Below are positions 1 through 12,874 of a stretch of DNA of 64,000 nucleotides, piece after piece. The stretch covers positions 319,302,452 through 319,366,451 of the forward strand of contig CM061141.1 in the NCBI GenBank assembly GCA_030789695.1, in the 5' to 3' direction. Origin of the DNA: Scilla litardierei (lineage: Eukaryota > Streptophyta > Magnoliopsida > Asparagales > Asparagaceae). A program made the position numbers and the translations under genes. Each line of letters opens with the position of its first letter. Position 1 is the first letter of the stretch. The notes under the pieces are model-generated. The model searched no databases, was not told the DNA's origin, and was given only the letters and a program-made list of their open reading frames with translations.

Positions 1-2944
1 AACGCAGATAAAAAAAACATTATTACAATCTCAAATGTCTCAACGGTATTACAACAATGTAGAAAAGAGGAGTGGGTCTTATGACCCGTACAATAAGTGA
101 AAAGAAGCGCAATGAAAGTTCTTGGTCCACTGATTCAGCTATCTCAGCTAGTCCTCCTGGTAACCTGTTTCGTAACCTGACATACATTCAAACAACATGA
201 ATGTATGTCAGCAAGGGTCTGCAAGTAGATGTCAGATGACCCAAGGCAAGATATATATAACAAGTTATATATATGGCAGTTTTACAGCAGTTAAAATAAT
301 TTACACTAGCATGTATTTCAATGAACTGAAGCAGTTAAAACAATTATGAAAAGTTACACTAGCAAGGTAGTTAAAGCAACAAGTTACATTAGCATGGTAG
401 TTCAGTAATAAAAATTGACATGGCAGTTGAGTAATGTAACATCGGTCTGTAATTAACTTTCTTTTTCAATTATTTGACTGTGTGTGCAAGTACGTGAATA
501 AGATTCCCGCCGTTAGACGAATAGTAAATAAATACACCTTCAAGTGCCCCCGAAGGCGACTCGTTTACTACCGGCTAGTGCCCGGGAACCAACCCCACCC
601 AAGTGTATTTTCCTGAATCACGTGCCAGGATGCTAATCCGTCATATACTGAAACACGAGTCCAGACTAGTCGCATGTGACGTAATCACATGTGACCGACG
701 AGATTAACTAATAGCCAACGGCAGTAACATCTGGTAGCCAACGGCAACTGGTAGCCAACGGCATGTAACATCGGTAGCCAACGGCATTTAACTACGGGAG
801 CCAACGGCATTTAACTACGGGAGCCAACGGCATTTAACATTCTATAAGTATCAACAGATCTAAAATTAACCGTACATGTCCAGAAACATTACCATTCACA
901 AAGTGTGTACATTTCGATTATTCAGAGGTCCACACACACGCACACGAGTTTAAGTCTAGCAGTTCTAAAAAAAATGTGTTTGCGTCAGCAATTAAGTGTA
1001 CAACATCAGATATCACAAAAACATAAAATAACTGCACGCTTGCCTGACTGGGACAGTTTGGGTTGTCCGAGTAACGGTAGGAACGTTCGCAACGTATCTG
1101 CGTCATTAAATAATAACATTTATTATAATTAACGAAAAGTGTTAAAAATGAGAATTAACTAATTGGATCGGAAAGTTAATTATTCTAGGTATTGCTCTAA
1201 ATTAAAATATACCAAATTATATGTCGTTGGGTTCGTTTTGACGGGTACTACATAATGGTGATACTGGTTCTCTGTTTTGGTTAAACAAGTTAATGAATTA
1301 AAACTATTGCGAGTTAAGCACACAATTAAGTTAAGCCCTAAAGCGGGTTCGTCTAATTTTACGGGGTTCACTAATTAGGGTGGTGTTCACATGGTGTTAT
1401 ACTAACATGGTACACTCTGTAATACTCTAGTTTTATTTCACTAACATTATTTACAAATAACAAGCTGAAATAAACATTAACAGTTAAATAATACTAATTA
1501 ACAACTAACTAATATTAACTAGGTTAATCACATGGTTCATCACGATATTAATAATTCACCTACCAAGTTTTGACTATAGGGTAATAAGATAACATGCTAC
1601 AACTTATATTATTTAATAAACAACTTTTCAATTACTCTCCCTCTCTCTCTCTTTACTCTCTTAGTCCTTCCCTCTCCCTGTTCTCAGTTCTTTTTTTCTT
1701 TGTTTCTCTTTTTTTTTTTTTTGAAACTTGACAGCAACCAAGGAACAACGCAAGGGAGAGGAGGCCTTACGTGCGCGGAGGGGAAGAGGAGCAAGGCCGG
1801 CGGCATCGGTGGCTCCGGCAGGCGGCTCCGGCGGCGGCGCGCGCTGTGCAGGCGGCGGCGCGCACGGATCAGGAGCGGCGGCGGCTCCCCTCAGGCGGTC
1901 GGCGGCGGGTTGCGGCAGCGCGCGCGTGGGCGGTCTCCGGTGATGCGCAGGTGAGGGGATGAGGGAGGAGGAAAGGGAAGAAGGAGAGGTGGGTTTGGGT
2001 TTCTTGGATTTCAACTTCAGATCTGAAGTTGTTTTTGCCTTGAATCAAAAGCTGTTTTGGATCTGAAATGGGTTGTTGTAGAGGGTTTAATCTTTGTAAG
2101 AATCTGAAGTTTTGATTTCATATTTGATTTGTTTGCTCCTCCCTCTTGATTTCGGATTTTGGGTTTGTTGGGAATTTGATTTTGGGGAGAAATTGTTTGG
2201 AGAAGAATCTGAAGTTTTGCTTGATTGATGGAAATGGGTTTACAGATAAAAGTGTGGGATTTTGCAGATTGGTTTGCAGGAAGAAGACGTTGCCGTTCTT
2301 AAAGAGATTAGCGGGGGACAAGCTTAATCAGATTTGCTTTCCAATTTAATGCATCTTTTTGACTAGCGAGGAGGCGTGTTTGTTTTGATCAAAGACGGGA
2401 ATAAATCTGCCTTGAACTGAAACGTGTGTGTTTGAAAAATTAAGTAGAGAAGTAATGCTGATGTTGAGAGGTAGGAGATGAAGATGGATTTGTTTTTTTT
2501 TGTGGTGGTTGGTTTTGACCAATGGAAGAGAAAGGTACACGGGTTTAAGAATTTAAAACGTGAATATAAATTTTAGATGAAGCTGCCGACAAGTGATGTT
2601 TAATTACGGTAATTAGTAAGAATTAAACGTGATTAGGAAAATTAATGATTAGTAAAGTGTAATTACTAAGATAATTATGTAAATTTTAAATGTAATTATT
2701 AAAATAAAGTAATTAGTTACTTAATTAAAGTGATTAACAAGTTGTGATTAGTAAGACAATTAAGTTAAAGTGATTTGTTACACTTGATAGTCAATCAATG
2801 TTTGACACAGTAAAAACGAGAGCAGGTACGCGCTTGCGTCGACTCGTAGCAGAGAACGTTCGGACTAAAAATATTATCCGGACGACGGAAGTAAAATACT
2901 GGTACGCACGATCCTACACACGTCTAAAAATACTGGCCGTTACA
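1..2944 (-). repeat. 3' LTR of element E (partial)
   Basis: Matches 5750-8689 with an offset of 5749, falling to 5745 after poly-T length differences. It ends on the plus strand with ...GGCCGTTACA, where the two copies stop matching. It contains an AT-rich part (2560-2790) and a GC-rich leader (1750-1960) whose stop-free frames are not genes. Confidence 0.9.
712..835 (+). repeat. Six-copy AGCCAACGGCA minisatellite inside the E LTR
   Basis: The 11-mer AGCCAACGGCA occurs six times with 17-25 bp spacing. The second LTR carries the same block at about 6461-6584. Because E reads on the minus strand, the block sits in the downstream (R/U5-side) part of the LTR. Its role is unknown. Confidence 0.8.
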
Positions 2945-5592
2945 TTCTACCCACCTAAAAAAAATTCCGTCCTCGGAATTCTTATCAACTAACGAGCATG
3001 AAACAAATATAACCTGAAATACTTCGAGACGAAAAATGAACTCGGTTATGAAAAGGCACAAGTGATGTGGTTAAAAAGTTCGGATGACTACGCACCGTCA
3101 ATCTCCTTAACAATTAGTGGGCAAGAGAAAAGTCTGAGAACGGCTATCCAAGAGGTGCAGAGATGAGGGTGAGAAAAATAGTAATGTATATATACATATC
3201 CTCTTAACAACCACCTCAAATTCTAACACCCAGGTTGCTAAACTCATAAACCCAAGCAAGTGTTACAAAAATAAATCAGTACTTCTCGTCTCGTCACCAA
3301 ATAATGTTACTACTATAAGCACATCATGAACTTAAAAGCAGGGCTAATACATTACCTTTCTTTTTTTTTTTTTTATAAATCTCATAATTTTTTTTTGTCT
3401 TAAACAATTCATACTTTAAACAATGCAACCTAAGAAATTAAAATACCAACTATCCTTAATCAATGCTTCTACAAATTTCCTTACTCGTTTGCTCATCATT
3501 GCTATTAAAACAGTAACATCATCTTGGGGAATCTTTAATGCACGATATCCTCTATACCTAAGTTCTCCAAAAGGCTGTACGTTCTCATAGGTTGTCTCAT
3601 CCGTAATGTATCCGAACTTGTAGTACTTTAATTGTGATATCCACGAATCCCAATGCTAATCTTATTCTTATTTTAATCCATTGATATAATGGTGATATAC
3701 CAATTACTAAGATGCCAAGTACAAATACGCCTAATATACATCACCATTTATCATCAACATTTATCAGACTCCCAACTCATTCTTTATCGTGACAACTCAT
3801 AAGTTTACACACCTTAATTAATAAATTAGTAAATCACATCTCATTATTTCTTATTGTATCTTATCCAAAACAACTTAGACGCAACTATCTATTTATATCA
3901 ATAGGTTATTTGATTTCTGACGTCTCCATCACGCTATGAAGTCTTGTTAAATATTCTACTCATTCTCATTATCACCATAGATCATACTATAGCTTCAAAT
4001 TTACTCTTATCCGTTACTCGTCTGAATTTCAAATCTGTAACGTTCTCATCTTCCTGTGCACCATTCTTAGTATGGAATCTTATTGAAGCTATTATGGTCG
4101 GATATATCCAAATGTTAAATATAACTCTTTGAACAGAGCGCTCTATTGTAAACCATCAATACAACTACATTTTACATCGTCTCAATCTACTCCTATCTGT
4201 AATTATAATCCTCTAATAATAATAATCATATCTAACATCATATCAGAGAACGAGCTGTTTGATGTAACAATCAAGTTTGCGACGAATGGGTTTAGGTGAG
4301 GCAAGGACGTAGAGTTAGCTTGCTCAAAAAGATGATCTTACAGGTAGAAAAAAAAACAGACATACAACTGTGAGTGAAAAGTAAGGTATTGGTGACTGCT
4401 CAAGTGTGATTAGTAAAGTGTGTGTAATGTATAAAGAAAGGGTGACTGTGTAAGTGCAAAAGTAACGACGGTGGCATGACAAATGGTAACAACAATATTT
4501 TAACCTACATGTAATGTGAACACAACCAGGTAGACGCAGTAATACTGAAAAGGACAAGTAATGAGTGAGCATGAGTTAACATAGTAGATAAGCAATAGAC
4601 GAAAGAGTCATGGGTGCAGAGATGTTGCTCTTGTTTCGTAAATGGAGATAGATTTTTTTTTGTTTTGTTTTGTTTTGTTTTGTTTTGTTTTTGTTTTGTT
4701 TTTTTTTTAAAAAAAATAAAAGTATAAATACGATGAATACAGAATTAATACACTGAAATAGTTGAAGTTTTATTTAACATAAAAGTATTTAAAATTAGTA
4801 TATGGTCGGTTGTTTCGAAATCTGTTGTAGTATAGTAATGCCATACATAAGCATGAATCACGTCCTTGCGGTCCAGCGGACACGGCCAGGGAAGTGACTA
4901 AGCCAGGACCACTTACCCCAAGTCTAGCGAGGGTGATCCAACAAACTTAGCCAAGCACATTGACCGGATCATGGTCCATTGAAGGAAGTTTATCATTTAT
5001 ATGTGTGCCATTTACAAAAGAGTTTATAAATAAATATCTCCATATGTAGAAAGTAAAATAGGATGGTATAGATTTGAAATCATTAAAAATTTAGCGACCA
5101 AAAATTTTCAGCGAAGGAAACTTAAAATCAAAGAATAATTTTAAGTCAGTGGAAAATATGAGGCTATGTAAAAGATTTTTAAAAAAAGTTAAACTGGGAG
5201 AGAAATTTCATAAAAGAGATATCGATAGTAAAATAGTAATGGGAATGATTCAAAGGACAAAGATGGTTGTCAGGAAGATCACATGGGTCGAAAGTAAGGA
5301 TTAGAATCGGATGATTAATGTGAGTCCGGGTAGGAAATGACTTGTGAAAAGGCTACGATAGATTCGTAAAGTCAAAAAGTGGAACGTGAAATGAAGGGAG
5401 ACTAAAAATCAAGGATTTACTGATTTGGTTGACTAAGGATCAGGAAACTTAGGACTGCAATCTTCTAATGAAGTTGATTGGGGTAGAAGATTCTAGGGAA
5501 AGTGTTGTTTGAGAGTTAAGATTGTAATATTATCTATGTTGTTTTAAAGTATTTTGCATGAGCATTGACCTGCATGGGCCACCACTAAAACC
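2945..5592 (-). other. Internal region of element E, no coding capacity seen
   Basis: AT-rich and without recognisable gag, protease, RT or integrase. The minus-strand entry side (around 5565-5592) resembles the region just after the 5' LTR of element B (a GGCCCATGCAGGTC motif). The block at 4853-4985 is a reverse-complement relative of 47908-48062 in element B. So E and B share internal ancestry. A (TTTTG)n tract lies at about 4652-4708. Confidence 0.75.
4652..4708 (+). repeat. (TTTTG)n microsatellite
   Basis: Consecutive TTTTG units with longer T runs at both ends, inside the internal part of element E. Confidence 0.85.
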
Positions 5593-8500
5593 TGTCACGC
5601 CCCGCTTCCCATTAGACTTGAGAGCGAGGACGTGAACGGGCCCGCTTGAGCAAGTCAGGAGGAGGTACTTTTGCTTTTCTTTCCCCTTGACTTATCACAA
5701 TAAGCGTCTGTGTAAAAACTGCAGGTTCTTGCTTGCATTACTCAAAAACAACGCAGATAAAAAAAACATTATTACAATCTCAAATGTCTCAACGGTATTA
5801 CAACAATGTAGAAAAGAGGAGTGGGTCTTATGACCCGTACAATAAGTGAAAAGAAGCGCAATGAAAGTTCTTGGTCCACTGATTCAGCTATCTCAGCTAG
5901 TCCTCCTGGTAACCTGTTTCGTAACCTGACATACATTCAAACAACATGAATGTATGTCAGCAAGGGTCTGCAAGTAGATGTCAGATGACCCAAGGCAAGA
6001 TATATATAACAAGTTATATATATGGCAGTTTTACAGCAGTTAAAATAATTTACACTAGCATGTATTTCAATGAACTGAAGCAGTTAAAACAATTATGAAA
6101 AGTTACACTAGCATGGTAGTTAAAGCAACAAGTTACATTAGCATGGTAGTTCAGTAATAAAAATTGACATGGCAGTTGAGTAATGTAACATCAGTCTGTA
6201 ATTAACTTTCTTTTTCAATTATTTGACTGTGTGTGCAAGTACGTGAATAAGATTCCCGCCGTTAGACGAATAGTAAATAAATACACCTTCAAGTGCCCCC
6301 GAAGGCGACTCGTTTACTACCGGCTAGTGCCCGGGAACCAACCCCACCCAAGTGTATTTTCCTGAATCACGTGCCAGGATGCTAATCCGTCATATACTGA
6401 AACACGAGTCCAGACTAGTCGCATGTGACGTAATCACATGTGACCGACGAGATTAACTAATAGCCAACGGCAGTAACATCTGGTAGCCAACGGCAACTGG
6501 TAGCCAACGGCATGTAACATCGGTAGCCAACGGCATTTAACTACGGGAGCCAACGGCATTTAACTACGGGAGCCAACGGCATTTAACATTCTATAAGTAT
6601 CAACAGATCTAAAATTAACCGTACATGTCCAGAAACATTACCATTCACAAAGTGTGTACATTTCGATTATTCAGGGGTCCACACACACGCACACGAGTTT
6701 AAGTCTAGCAGTTCTAAAAAAAATGTGTTTGCGTCAGCAATTAAGTGTACAACATCAGATATCACAAAAACATAAAATAACTGCACGCTTGCCTGACTGG
6801 GACAGTTTGGGTTGTCCGAGTAACGGTAGGAACGTTCGCAACGTATCTGCGTCATTAAATAATAACATTTATTATAATTAACGAAAAGTGTTAAAAATGA
6901 GAATTAACTAATTGGATCGGAAAGTTAATTATTCTAGGTATTGCTCTAAATTAAAATATACCAAATTATATGTCGTTGGGTTCGTTTTGACGGGTACTAC
7001 ATAATGGTGATACTGGTTCTCTGTTTTGGTTAAACAAGTTAATGAATTAAAACTATTGCGAGTTAAGCACACAATTAAGTTAAGCCCTAAAGCGGGTTCG
7101 TCTAATTTTACGGGGTTCACTGGTTAGGGTGGTGTTCACATGGTGTTATACTAACATGGTACACTCTGTAATACTCTAGTTTTATTTCACTAACATTATT
7201 TACAAATAACAAGCTGAAATAAACATTAACAGTTAAATAATACTAATTAACAACTAACTAATATTAACTAGGTTAATCACATGGTTCATCACGATATTAA
7301 TAATTCACCTACCAAGTTTTGACTATAGGGTAATAAGATAACATGCTACAACTTATATTATTTAATAAACAACTTTTCAATTACTCTCCCTCTCTCTCTC
7401 TTTACTCTCTTAGTCCTTCCCTCTCCCTGTTCTCAGTTCTTTTTTTCTTTGTTTCTCTTTTTTTTTTTGAAACTTGACAGCAACCAAGGAACAACGCAAG
7501 GGAGAGGAGGCCTTACGTGCGCGGAGGGGAAGAGGAGCAAGGCCGGCGGCGTCGGTGGCTCCGGCAGGCGGCTCCGGCGGCGGCGCGCGCTGTGCAGGCG
7601 GCGGCGCGCACGGATCAGGAGCGGCGGCGGCTCCCCTCAGGCGGTCAGCGGCGGGTTGCGGCAACGCGCGCGTGGGCGGTCTCCGGTGATGCGCAGGTGA
7701 GGGGATGAGGGAGGAGGAAAGGGAAGAAGGAGAGGTGGGTTTGGGTTTCTTGGATTTCAACTTCAAATCTGAAGTTGTTTTTGCCTTGAATCAAAAGCTG
7801 TTTTGGATCTGAAATGGGTTGTTGTAGAGGGTTTAATCTTTGTAAGAATCTGAAGTTTTGATTTCATATTTGATTTGTTTGCTCCTCCCTCTTGATTTAG
7901 GATTTTGGGTTTGTTGGGAATTTGATTTTGGGGAGAAATTGTTTGGAGAAGAATCTGAAGTTTTGCTTGATTGATGGAAATGGGTTTACAGATAAAAGTG
8001 TGGGATTTTGCAGATTGGTTTGCAGGAAGAAGACGTTGCCGTTCTTAAAGAGATTAGCGGGGGACAAGCTTAATCAGATTTGCTTTCCAATTTAATGCAT
8101 CTTTTTGACTAGCGAGGAGGCGTGTTTGTTTTGATCAAAGACGGGAATAAATCTGCCTTGAACTGAAACGTGTGTGTTTGAAAAATTAAGTAGAGAAGTA
8201 ATGCTGATGTTGAGAGGTAGGAGATGAAGATGGATTTGTTTTTTTTGTGGTGGTTGGTTTTGACCAATGGAAGAGAAAGGTACACGGGTTTAAGAATTTA
8301 AAACGTGAATATAAATTTTAGATGAAGCTGCCGACAAGTGATGTTTAATTACGGTAATTAGTAAGAATTAAACGTGATTAGGAAAATTAATGATTAGTAA
8401 AGTGTAATTACTAAGATAATTATGTAAATTTTAAATGTAATTATTAAAATAAAGTAATTAGTTACTTAATTAAAGTGATTAACAAGTTGTGATTAGTAAG

Positions 8501-8689
8501 ACAATTAAGTTAAAGTGATTTGTTACACTTGATAGTCAATCAATGTTTGACACAGTAAAAACGAGAGCAGGTACGTGCTTGCGTCGACTCGTAGCAGAGA
8601 ACGTTCGGACTAAAAATATTATCCGGACGACGGAAGTAAAATACTGGTACGCACGATCCTACACACGTCTAAAAATACTGGCCGTTACA
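5593..8689 (-). repeat. 5' LTR of element E (complete, ~3.1 kb)
   Basis: Plus-strand ends are TGTCACGCCCC at 5593 and GGCCGTTACA at 8689, giving TG...CA termini on the minus strand. It is the complete copy of the LTR that is truncated at the left window edge. Beyond 8689 the sequence switches to the Myb/SANT-like gene. Confidence 0.88.
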
Positions 8690-10205
8690 AAGGATCTAAA
8701 AAATCAGGGCATGGGGGCGAACCATCCCCGGATGGGAGTGATCCAATGCATCAATTATATGAAAATCTATATGTGACACAACATGGAGATGCCGAAAGGA
8801 GGGTGGAACCCCTTCTCAACTGTCCAATTTCCATGCGGGTTCCACCTAACCCCTACCAAATGCTTGGATTCCAATCTGGTGGGCATGGAATGCCATATCA
8901 ACCTTATGGAAATTTCAACTTGCCAATGCAAATGCTCATGTCTCCTCCGATGCAAATGCCCATGTCTCCTCCAATGCAAATGCACATGTCTATGCCCTCA
9001 CATAGTGGCCATGGGTATATGCATATGCTACAAGGGGGAGGCATCCCCAATTTCAGACCCCCCTCGTCTCATGGTGCCTTCGCGATGCCAATGCCACCAA
9101 GTGGCAATGAAAGAACTCCCGGCAGTGACTCCTCGAGGAAGTCGAGCCGGCGTAGTGAGGATACCGAGGGGTCTGTATCAAGTCCAAGCAAAAAGCTGAA
9201 GCAACCTTCATCTTCTTCACAGCATAACAAACTTTGGAAGCCCGACCACGATGCCACCCTTATTCCATTTCTATCTGAACTTGCACGGCAGGGCCTTAAG
9301 GTTGATAATACCTTTAAATGGGCCGCCTTCAATGCCGCTGTAGCGGAAATCAATAAAACTCATGGGACGTCGTTCACAAGTGGTAATGTTAAAAACCACA
9401 TGAAAGCATTGAAGACACGTCTCAAGGATGTTTATGAGTGCATGGAAATGAGCGGGGCGGGCTGGGATGCTGAGATGAAGATGATTGAGCTTGATCCAGA
9501 AACTTATGACACGTGGGCGGTAGTAATTACTTCTATCTTATACGTAGGCTAGGTGATAGTACATAAAATATAGATATGACTGAAGTATTCATATATGCTC
9601 TGCTAATCGTTCAGGCAAACCCTCGGAAGCGCGCTTATGTAAACCAACCAATACCATGGTTTGATGATCTGGTTGTCATCATTGGGGATGACGCTGCACG
9701 GGGGGATATGTCATGTTCCTTGTACGATAGTTTTGCAGGTCCCGTAACGCCTGATCCTACATATTCGTACTCCACCCCACCATATCCCTGAGGACATACC
9801 CATACAGGCGTCGACAGGAGAGTGTCCACATGGGGGACAAGAAATGCTACCCTACCATCGCTGGGGAAGAAGAAACAGCGGCGACGCGCCGTGAGGGAAG
9901 ACACGGATGTAATGCGGGATATAGCTTTCAATGTGAAAGAGGTCGCTGAGGCTATACGGAGTGCACACTCCCAGCCCCACTGGACTGAAACTCTTGCACA
10001 GCGTGTGTACGAGTTTACGGTGTACCCTTCCCCCCTCTTGTTGAAGTTGTTTAAAGATCTTAGCATGAATGAGCTGGTGGGGCGTCAATTTTTGGCCGTG
10101 CCACAAACGAGTCGAAAACTAATCCTTGAAGATTTAGTTGCTGAAATGGAAAGGGACTTGCTGGACGCAGGTTATGGAAGCGGAGATGGCGTCGGAAAGA
10201 TATGA
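8690..10205 (+). CDS. Myb/SANT-like (PIF/Harbinger ORF1-type) DNA-binding protein, 5' end cut off by element E
   Basis: Exon 8690-9529 is open back to the LTR junction; its first ATG is at 8746. From there the protein has a Met/Pro-rich stretch with three 24-bp repeats (8922-8990, MQMxMSPP), a Ser-rich basic part, and a Myb/SANT-like domain from Trp164 (KLWKPDHD) through SGNVKNHMKALKTR and SGAGWD. A phase-0 intron 9530-9614 (GT...AG) joins TWA to ANPRKRAY. A downstream in-frame TGA (9789) is either a nonsense mutation or removed by a possible 69-nt intron 9739-9807, after which the frame runs to TGA 10203-10205 with a basic KKKQRRR patch and a helical C-terminus. Such proteins are partners of Harbinger transposases and also a large host family in plants. 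No transposase is seen nearby. Expression is doubtful because the 5' end is displaced. Confidence 0.7.
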
Positions 10206-10867
10206 GTATGGGTGGGCCATATGGCATTTTGGTTGTGTGGGTATTAGTGGTGGTTGGGGTTGGGGATGTGTTGTATGGGTAAGTCTGAAACATATTGGCA
10301 TGTCTCATTGCTGCATTTTTAGTGGCATGTCTCCTATATGATTTTTGTGTGTTACTGTGATACATGTGGGGAAGGCTACTGGGTTCAGGGTTTGGGGCAT
10401 GGCTCCTTTATGCTAGGTGTCATAATATGAAACATATTTGCATTGCTCTTTGGTTCAATTTTTTGGTTCATGTCTCACTTTTGATTATTTGGCTGCTTGG
10501 TTCAGATTTTGGTATATTTTCTCCATGATGATTTTTGTGGTTATGTGATACATATGGGCATGGCCTCTTGGTGCAGGTTTTGGGGCATGTCTCCTTGATG
10601 CAGGGTGTGATAATATGAAACATAAGTGGATGGCTCCTATTTTCAATTTTGGTTTATGGCTCATTGTAGATGTTTCCATATAGCCCAATGATGACAATAG
10701 TTAAATGATCCCTTTGTCCCTTGGATATGAAAAAAATAAGTGGATATAGGCTTGATGGTTCCACTATCTCTGCGTGTGTGATATGTGATGGAGCAACTGC
10801 TTATGACCACCATGATTTATTGATAACTTAACTTTCTTCCTGAGGGCTTATGTCTCGTATGTTTCAC
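10206..10867. other. Downstream flank with degenerate short repeats
   Basis: No gene is seen. The sequence repeats loose variants of GAAACAT, GGCATGTCTC and TTTTGGTTCA at 60-100 bp spacing (10285-10680). It looks like an older, decayed version of the minisatellite that follows. Confidence 0.5.
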
Positions 10868-10937
10868 AATTCAACAGCAGCACCAATGTGCAATGCCCCA
10901 AAAAATTGAAACTGGGAAAAAAATCACATGTTTCAGG
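10868..10937 (-). repeat. Single inverted minisatellite monomer
   Basis: The reverse complement of this segment matches the array monomer (TGAAACATGTGATTTTTTTC ... GGGGCATTGCACATTGGTG ... GCTGTTGAA). A more decayed inverted relative sits at about 13065-13115, between X' and Y'. Confidence 0.75.
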
Positions 10938-11076
10938 CCTATGATGAAGAACATATATTGATCACATTGTCCCTCGGTTATGAAGAAAAAGTTGTATGAG
11001 GTGTGAAGATTCATTCTTAATGAGCAACCGCCTAATACATACTGAATGCTTAAAAACATTAAAACCTGAGGGCTTA

Positions 11077-12874
11077 GAAACATATGTGATTTTTTCCCAG
11101 TTTCATTTTTTGTTGGGGCATTGCACATTGGTGCAGCTGTTGAATGGTGAAACATATGTGATATTTTCCCAGTTTCATTTTTTGTTGGTGCATTGCACAG
11201 TTGTGCAGTTGTTGAATGGTGAAACATATGTGATTTTTTCCCAGTTTCATTTTTTGTCGGTGCATTACACATTGATGCTGCTGTTGAATGGTGGAACATA
11301 TGTGATTTTTTCCCACTTTCATTTTTTTGTTGGGGCATTGCACATTGGTGCAGCTGTTGACTGGTGAAACAAATGTGATTTTTTCCCAGTTTCATTTTTG
11401 ATTGGGGCATTGCACATTGGTGCAGCTGTTGACTGGGGAAACATATGTGATTTTTGCCCGGATGCAAATTTTTGTGGGGGCATTGCACATTGGTGCTGCT
11501 GTTGACTGGGAAACATATGTGATTTTTGCCCGGATGCAAATTTTTGTGGGGGCATTGCACAGTGGTGCTGCTGTTGACTGGTTAAACATATGTGATTTTT
11601 TCCCAGTTTCATTTTTTTGTTGGTGCATTGCACATTGGTGATGCTGTTGAATGGTGGAACATATGTTAATTTTTCCCAGTTTCATTTTTTGTTGGGGCAT
11701 TGCACATTGGTGCTGCTGTTGACTGGGGAAACATATGTGATTTTTGCCCAGATGCAAATTTTTGTGGGGCATTGCACATTGGTGCTGCTGTTGACTGCTG
11801 AAACATATGTGATTTTTTCCCATTTGCAAATTTTTGTGGGGGCATTGCACATTGGTGATGATGTTGAATGGTGGAACATATGTTAATTTTTCACAGTTTC
11901 ATTTTTTTGGGCATTGCACATTGGTGATGCTGTTGACTGGTGAAACATATGTGATATTTTCCCTGTTTCATTTTTTGTTGGTGCATTGCACAGTTGTGCA
12001 GCTGTTGAATGGTGAAACATATGTGATTTTTTCCCAGTTTCATTTTTTGTCGGTGCATTACACATTGATGCTGTTGTTGAATGGTGGAACATATGTGATT
12101 TTTTCCCACTTTCATTTTTTTGTTGGGGCATTGCACATTGGTGCAGCTGTTGACTGGTGAAACAAATGTGATTTTTTTCCCAGTTTCATTTTTGGTTGGG
12201 GCATTGCACATTGGTGCAGCTGTTGACTGGGGAAACATATGTGATTTTTGCCCGGATGCAAATTTTTGTGGGGGCATTGCACATTGGTGCTACTGTTGAC
12301 TGGGAAACATATGTGATTTTTGCCCGGATGCAAATTTTTGTGGGGGCATTGCATAGTGGTGCTGTTGTTGACTGGTTAAACATATGTGATTTTTTCCCAG
12401 TTTCATTTTTTTGTTGGTGCATTGCACATTGGTGATGCTGTTGAATGGTGGAACATATGTTAATTTTTCCCAGTTTCATTTTTTTGTTGGGGCATTGCAC
12501 ATTGGTGCTGCTGTTGATTGGGGAAACATATGTGATTTTTGCCCAGATGCAAATTTTTGTGGGGCATTGCACATTGGTGCTGCTGTTGACTGCTGAAACA
12601 TATGTGATTTTTTCCCATTTGCAAATTTTTGTGGGGGCATTGCACATTGGTGATGCTGTTGAATGGTGGAACATATGTTAATTTTTCACAGTTTAATTTT
12701 TTTGGGCATTGCACATTGGTGCTGCTGTTGACTGGTGAAACATATGTGATTTTTGCCCAGTTGCAAATTTTTGTGGGGGCATTGCACATTGGTGCTGTTG
12801 TTGACTTGTGAAACATATGTGATTTTTTTCCCAGTTTCATTTTTTGTTGGTGCATTGCACATTGGCTGATCCTA
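11077..12874 (+). repeat. 25-copy ~72-bp minisatellite with 11-monomer higher-order repeat
   Basis: Monomers begin GAAACATATGTGATTTTT and run through GGGGCATTGCACATTGGTG and GCTGTTGA. Starts are at 11077, 11149, 11221, 11293, 11366, 11438, 11510, 11583, 11656, 11728, 11800, 11873, 11942 and on to 12810. Most spacings are 72-73 bp; two are 69. One subtype carries CCCAGTTTCATTTTT and another GCCCGGATGCAAATTTTT. The order of variants in 11149-11941 is repeated exactly in 11942-12736. Stop-free minus-strand frames across the array arise from the repeat and are not called as genes. Confidence 0.92.

Larger units (their letters stand above)
1..8689 (-). mobile_element. Element E: non-coding long-LTR gypsy-type retrotransposon, left end cut by window
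   Basis: Bases 1-2944 recur almost identically at 5750-8689, separated by a 2.65-kb internal part. On the minus strand each LTR starts TGTAACGGCC and ends GTGACA. A purine-rich tract (AGGTGGGTAGAA) lies just before the minus-strand start of the left copy, which sets the orientation. The right copy begins at 5593, so the left LTR lacks about 156 bp outside the window. I see no gag or pol coding, so E is non-autonomous (LARD-like or a deletion derivative). The two LTRs differ at roughly a dozen sites by eye, so the insertion is young. The right flank is AAGGA; its partner target duplication lies outside the window. Confidence 0.88.

Noticed and set aside
5565..5592. Possible tRNA primer site of element E (and of B at 47656-47680)
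   Set aside because: The shared sequence after the LTR (TTTTGGCGGCCCATGCAGG in B) does not match a primer site that I can name with confidence, so no PBS was called.
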